From the NCBI GenBank assembly GCA_033720955.1, contig JAWWBN010000226.1, positions 1-6,227 of the forward strand: a stretch of DNA of 6,227 nucleotides, read 5' to 3'. Positions 4,495 through 6,227 of this stretch are shown piece by piece. Below the pieces are notes generated by a model. It saw only the letters and a program-made list of their open reading frames with translations, made no database searches and was not told where the DNA came from. Each line of letters starts with the position of its first letter. Within the stretch, counting starts at the first letter, position 1. The position numbers and the translations under genes are program-made. This DNA comes from JAWWBN01 sp033720955 (GTDB lineage: Bacteria > Acidobacteriota > Thermoanaerobaculia > Multivoradales > JAHEKO01).

Positions 4495-6227
4495 GGGCGG
4501 CGCCCAGCCGCGCGGCCAGCGTCGTGAGCCGGCGGCGGGAGTCGGCGAGGCCCCCGGGGCGGTTGCGGGAGAGCCAGACCCCGGGCAGCTCCTCGACCAG
4601 GGGGTCGAGGAGCGCCCGCAGATCCCGGCGGGCCGCCGAGGGGAGATGCTCGATCTCGGACTTCCGGCCGGCGCGCAGCCGCGCCTCGCCGAGCCGGGCG
4701 GCGAAGGCCAGGGCTCGGCCGGTCCACGCCAGCTCGTCGCCCGCCGGCTCGTCGCCGGGGTGGGGGAGCGCGGCGAGCTCCCGCAGCGCGGCGTCGATCT
4801 CCGCCGCCGCTGCGGCGAGGCCGTCGAGCCGGAGCCGCTGGTACCTGGGGTGGACCAGGCGATCGCGATGAGAGAGCACGAGCCGCCCGAGGACGGTGCC
4901 GTTGGCCAGAAGCACGCCGGTGGCGAGGTGGGCCTCCCCCAGACGGCGCAGCACGGCGCCGTATCCCGGCCGCAGGAAGAGGTGGCGGTCGAGGAGCTCG
5001 GGCCAGGGCCGGCCGCCGGGCCCCTCGCCGCCGCCCCGCCAGGCCGCCTCGGCTCCGGCCAGCAGGCCGGGCCACGCGGCGACGAGCGGCTGCAGGTGCC
5101 CCAGGTCCCCCCAGTCGGCGATCAGGAGCCCTCCGGCGCCGGTGGCGCGGGCGGCGGCCGCCGCCTCGGCGACGTTGACGAGGGCGTTGCGCCAGCGGCC
5201 GGCGAAGCTGATCCAACTGCTGGTCCCGGCGCAGACCGCGAACGGCCGGCCGGCGTCGGCGAAGGGCCGGCACCTCTCCCCGAAGGGCGCCCCGGCCTCG
5301 TAGCGCCACACCACGGCGGTGGCGTCGGCGGGCAGCTCGGCGATCAGCTCCGGCTGCTCGAGCAGCCCGTCGGCCCAGAACTGGATCCGCCGGCCGTGAC
5401 CCGCCGCCAGCCGATGGACCTGGCGCAGGAACTCGAGCCGCACGCGTCCCCTGCCGCGCTCGGCGCAGGCGGCGGCGGAGCGGCCGGTGCCCAGGTCGAA
5501 GGTCTCGTCGAAGCCGACGTGGAGCTGGCCGCTGGTGAAGTTGGGCAGCAGCTCGTCGTAGAGCTCCTCGAGGAGCTCGAGGCTGCGCGGGTCCACCGGG
5601 CAGAGGCTGAACGGCTCGCGGACGTCGCTGAAGGGGTGCTGGACGCCGTCCGGCCGCTCGGCGAGGTGGCGGTAGCGCGGGTGGACGAGCCAGCGGTGGA
5701 AGTGGCCGAAGCTGTTCTGGTTGGGCACCAGCTCGACGTGCCGCTCGGCGCAGTGGCGGTCGAGACGCCGCACCTCTTCCGCGGTCAGGGGGCTGGCGCC
5801 CCGCCAGACCGGCTCGTGGCCCGGGTAGGCGAAGGTGTGCTCCATGTAGAGCTGGAGCTGGTTGATCTTGAGCGACGCCAGCCGGTCGACCAGCTCGAAG
5901 AGGGTGGCCAGGGTGGGCACCTTGTTGCGGCTGACGTCGAGGAGCACGCCGCGGCCGGCCAGCGCCGGCGCGTCGTCGATCACCAGGCCGGGCAGACGCA
6001 GCTCGGGGCGGCCGGCCGGCGCCGCGGCCAGGCACTGGGCGAGGGTCTGCGCGGCGTAGAAGAGGCCGGCCGGCCCGCCCGCCGTGAGCTCGGCGCCGCC
6101 GGGACCCAGGACCAGCCGGTAGCTCTCGGGCCCGCCCCCCAGCGACGGGTCCACCCGGCCGCGGATCCGGCTGCGCGGGTCGCGGCCCCCGCCGATCTCG
6201 CGACGCGCGGCGAGCGCCCGGCGCAGG
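4481..6227 (-). CDS. Family 20 glycoside hydrolase, beta-N-acetylhexosaminidase-like; 5' end outside the window
   Basis: A partial gene: 581 codons plus stop are visible and the frame continues past the right edge. Residues here are numbered from the GTG-encoded Val at 6154, which is internal, because 24 further in-frame residues upstream fit the domain. Residues 1-60 look like the GH20b N-terminal domain (ESYRLVLG, GLFYAAQTLAQ). The TIM barrel begins near 68 with RGVLLDVSR, where R68 probably contacts the sugar. LHVGFDET (211-218) holds the catalytic pair D216 (5509-5507) and E217 (5506-5504). In known GH20 enzymes the Asp positions the 2-acetamido group and the Glu is the acid/base. W260, W283 and the IADWGDLGH stretch (345-353) probably line the pocket. 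A helical C-terminal region follows (about 380-557). By family it should release terminal beta-linked GlcNAc or GalNAc. Any signal peptide is off-window, so location is unknown. Confidence 0.9.
   Translation of the reverse strand, partial: LRRALAARREIGGGRDPRSRIRGRVDPSLGGGPESYRLVLGPGGAELTAGGPAGLFYAAQTLAQCLAAAPAGRPELRLPGLVIDDAPALAGRGVLLDVSRNKVPTLATLFELVDRLASLKINQLQLYMEHTFAYPGHEPVWRGASPLTAEEVRRLDRHCAERHVELVPNQNSFGHFHRWLVHPRYRHLAERPDGVQHPFSDVREPFSLCPVDPRSLELLEELYDELLPNFTSGQLHVGFDETFDLGTGRSAAACAERGRGRVRLEFLRQVHRLAAGHGRRIQFWADGLLEQPELIAELPADATAVVWRYEAGAPFGERCRPFADAGRPFAVCAGTSSWISFAGRWRNALVNVAEAAAAARATGAGGLLIADWGDLGHLQPLVAAWPGLLAGAEAAWRGGGEGPGGRPWPELLDRHLFLRPGYGAVLRRLGEAHLATGVLLANGTVLGRLVLSHRDRLVHPRYQRLRLDGLAAAAAEIDAALRELAALPHPGDEPAGDELAWTGRALAFAARLGEARLRAGRKSEIEHLPSAARRDLRALLDPLVEELPGVWLSRNRPGGLADSRRRLTTLAARLGAAPTPL

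Noticed and set aside
4498..4510. Small hairpin CGGC-5 nt-GCCG just after permease 2 as a terminator
   Set aside because: A four-base stem with no T-tract, inside the hydrolase coding region; expected by chance at this GC content.
3837..4871. Plus-strand open frame of 344 codons spanning the permease 2 end and the hydrolase 3' region
   Set aside because: It is low-complexity, has no motif, and shadows two well-supported genes.
4296..6035. Minus-strand open frame of 579 codons overlapping the hydrolase in another frame
   Set aside because: The product is a run of Arg, Pro, Ala and Gly typical of a shifted high-GC frame, whereas the overlapping frame encodes a clear GH20 protein with its catalytic pair.
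1..6227. tRNA, rRNA, CRISPR arrays, insertion sequences or direct repeats
   Set aside because: Reading by eye, nothing resembling these was found; the window is nearly all protein-coding. A computed repeat or covariance-model search could still find something subtle.

Overview
This is a very GC-rich window with a strong G/C preference at third codon positions. It codes almost wall to wall, with one gap of about 65 bases (168-232) and otherwise abutting or overlapping genes. The adaptor-type efflux machinery with a TolC-docking motif points to a bacterium with an outer membrane. GC content and gene style would fit lineages such as Acidobacteriota or Myxococcota, but nothing here fixes the taxon.

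Layout. (1) 1-167, minus strand: the first 55 codons of a gene that runs off the left edge, probably starting at a GTG. Its product is not firmly identified. (2) 168-232: a short divergent intergenic region with candidate promoter elements for both directions and a 7-bp inverted repeat. (3) 233-4494, plus strand: a tight four-gene operon encoding a membrane-anchored periplasmic adaptor (MacA/HlyD type), an ABC ATPase (MacB/LolD type) and two different FtsX/MacB-type permeases. The junctions are ATGA, ATGA and a 4-base gap. (4) 4481-6227, minus strand: most of a family 20 glycoside hydrolase (beta-N-acetylhexosaminidase-like). It converges on the operon and overlaps its last gene by 14 bases at the 3' ends. 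Its N-terminus lies beyond the right edge.

How it works together. The four plus-strand genes look like a complete inner-membrane plus periplasmic part of a tripartite ABC efflux or export pump. The ATPase would power a heterodimer of the two permeases, and the adaptor would bridge to a TolC-like outer-membrane channel encoded elsewhere. This differs from classical MacAB, where ATPase and permease are fused and the permease is a homodimer, and from LolCDE, which has no such adaptor. The substrate cannot be read from the sequence. The GH20 enzyme is on the opposite strand and there is no evidence that it is functionally linked to the pump.

I found no tRNA, rRNA, CRISPR array, insertion sequence or convincing intrinsic terminator. 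I see no strong evidence for a wholly undescribed system. The most informative observations are the split, heterodimeric pump with an intact TolC-docking motif, the compact divergent control region, and the subtype of the GH20 enzyme.
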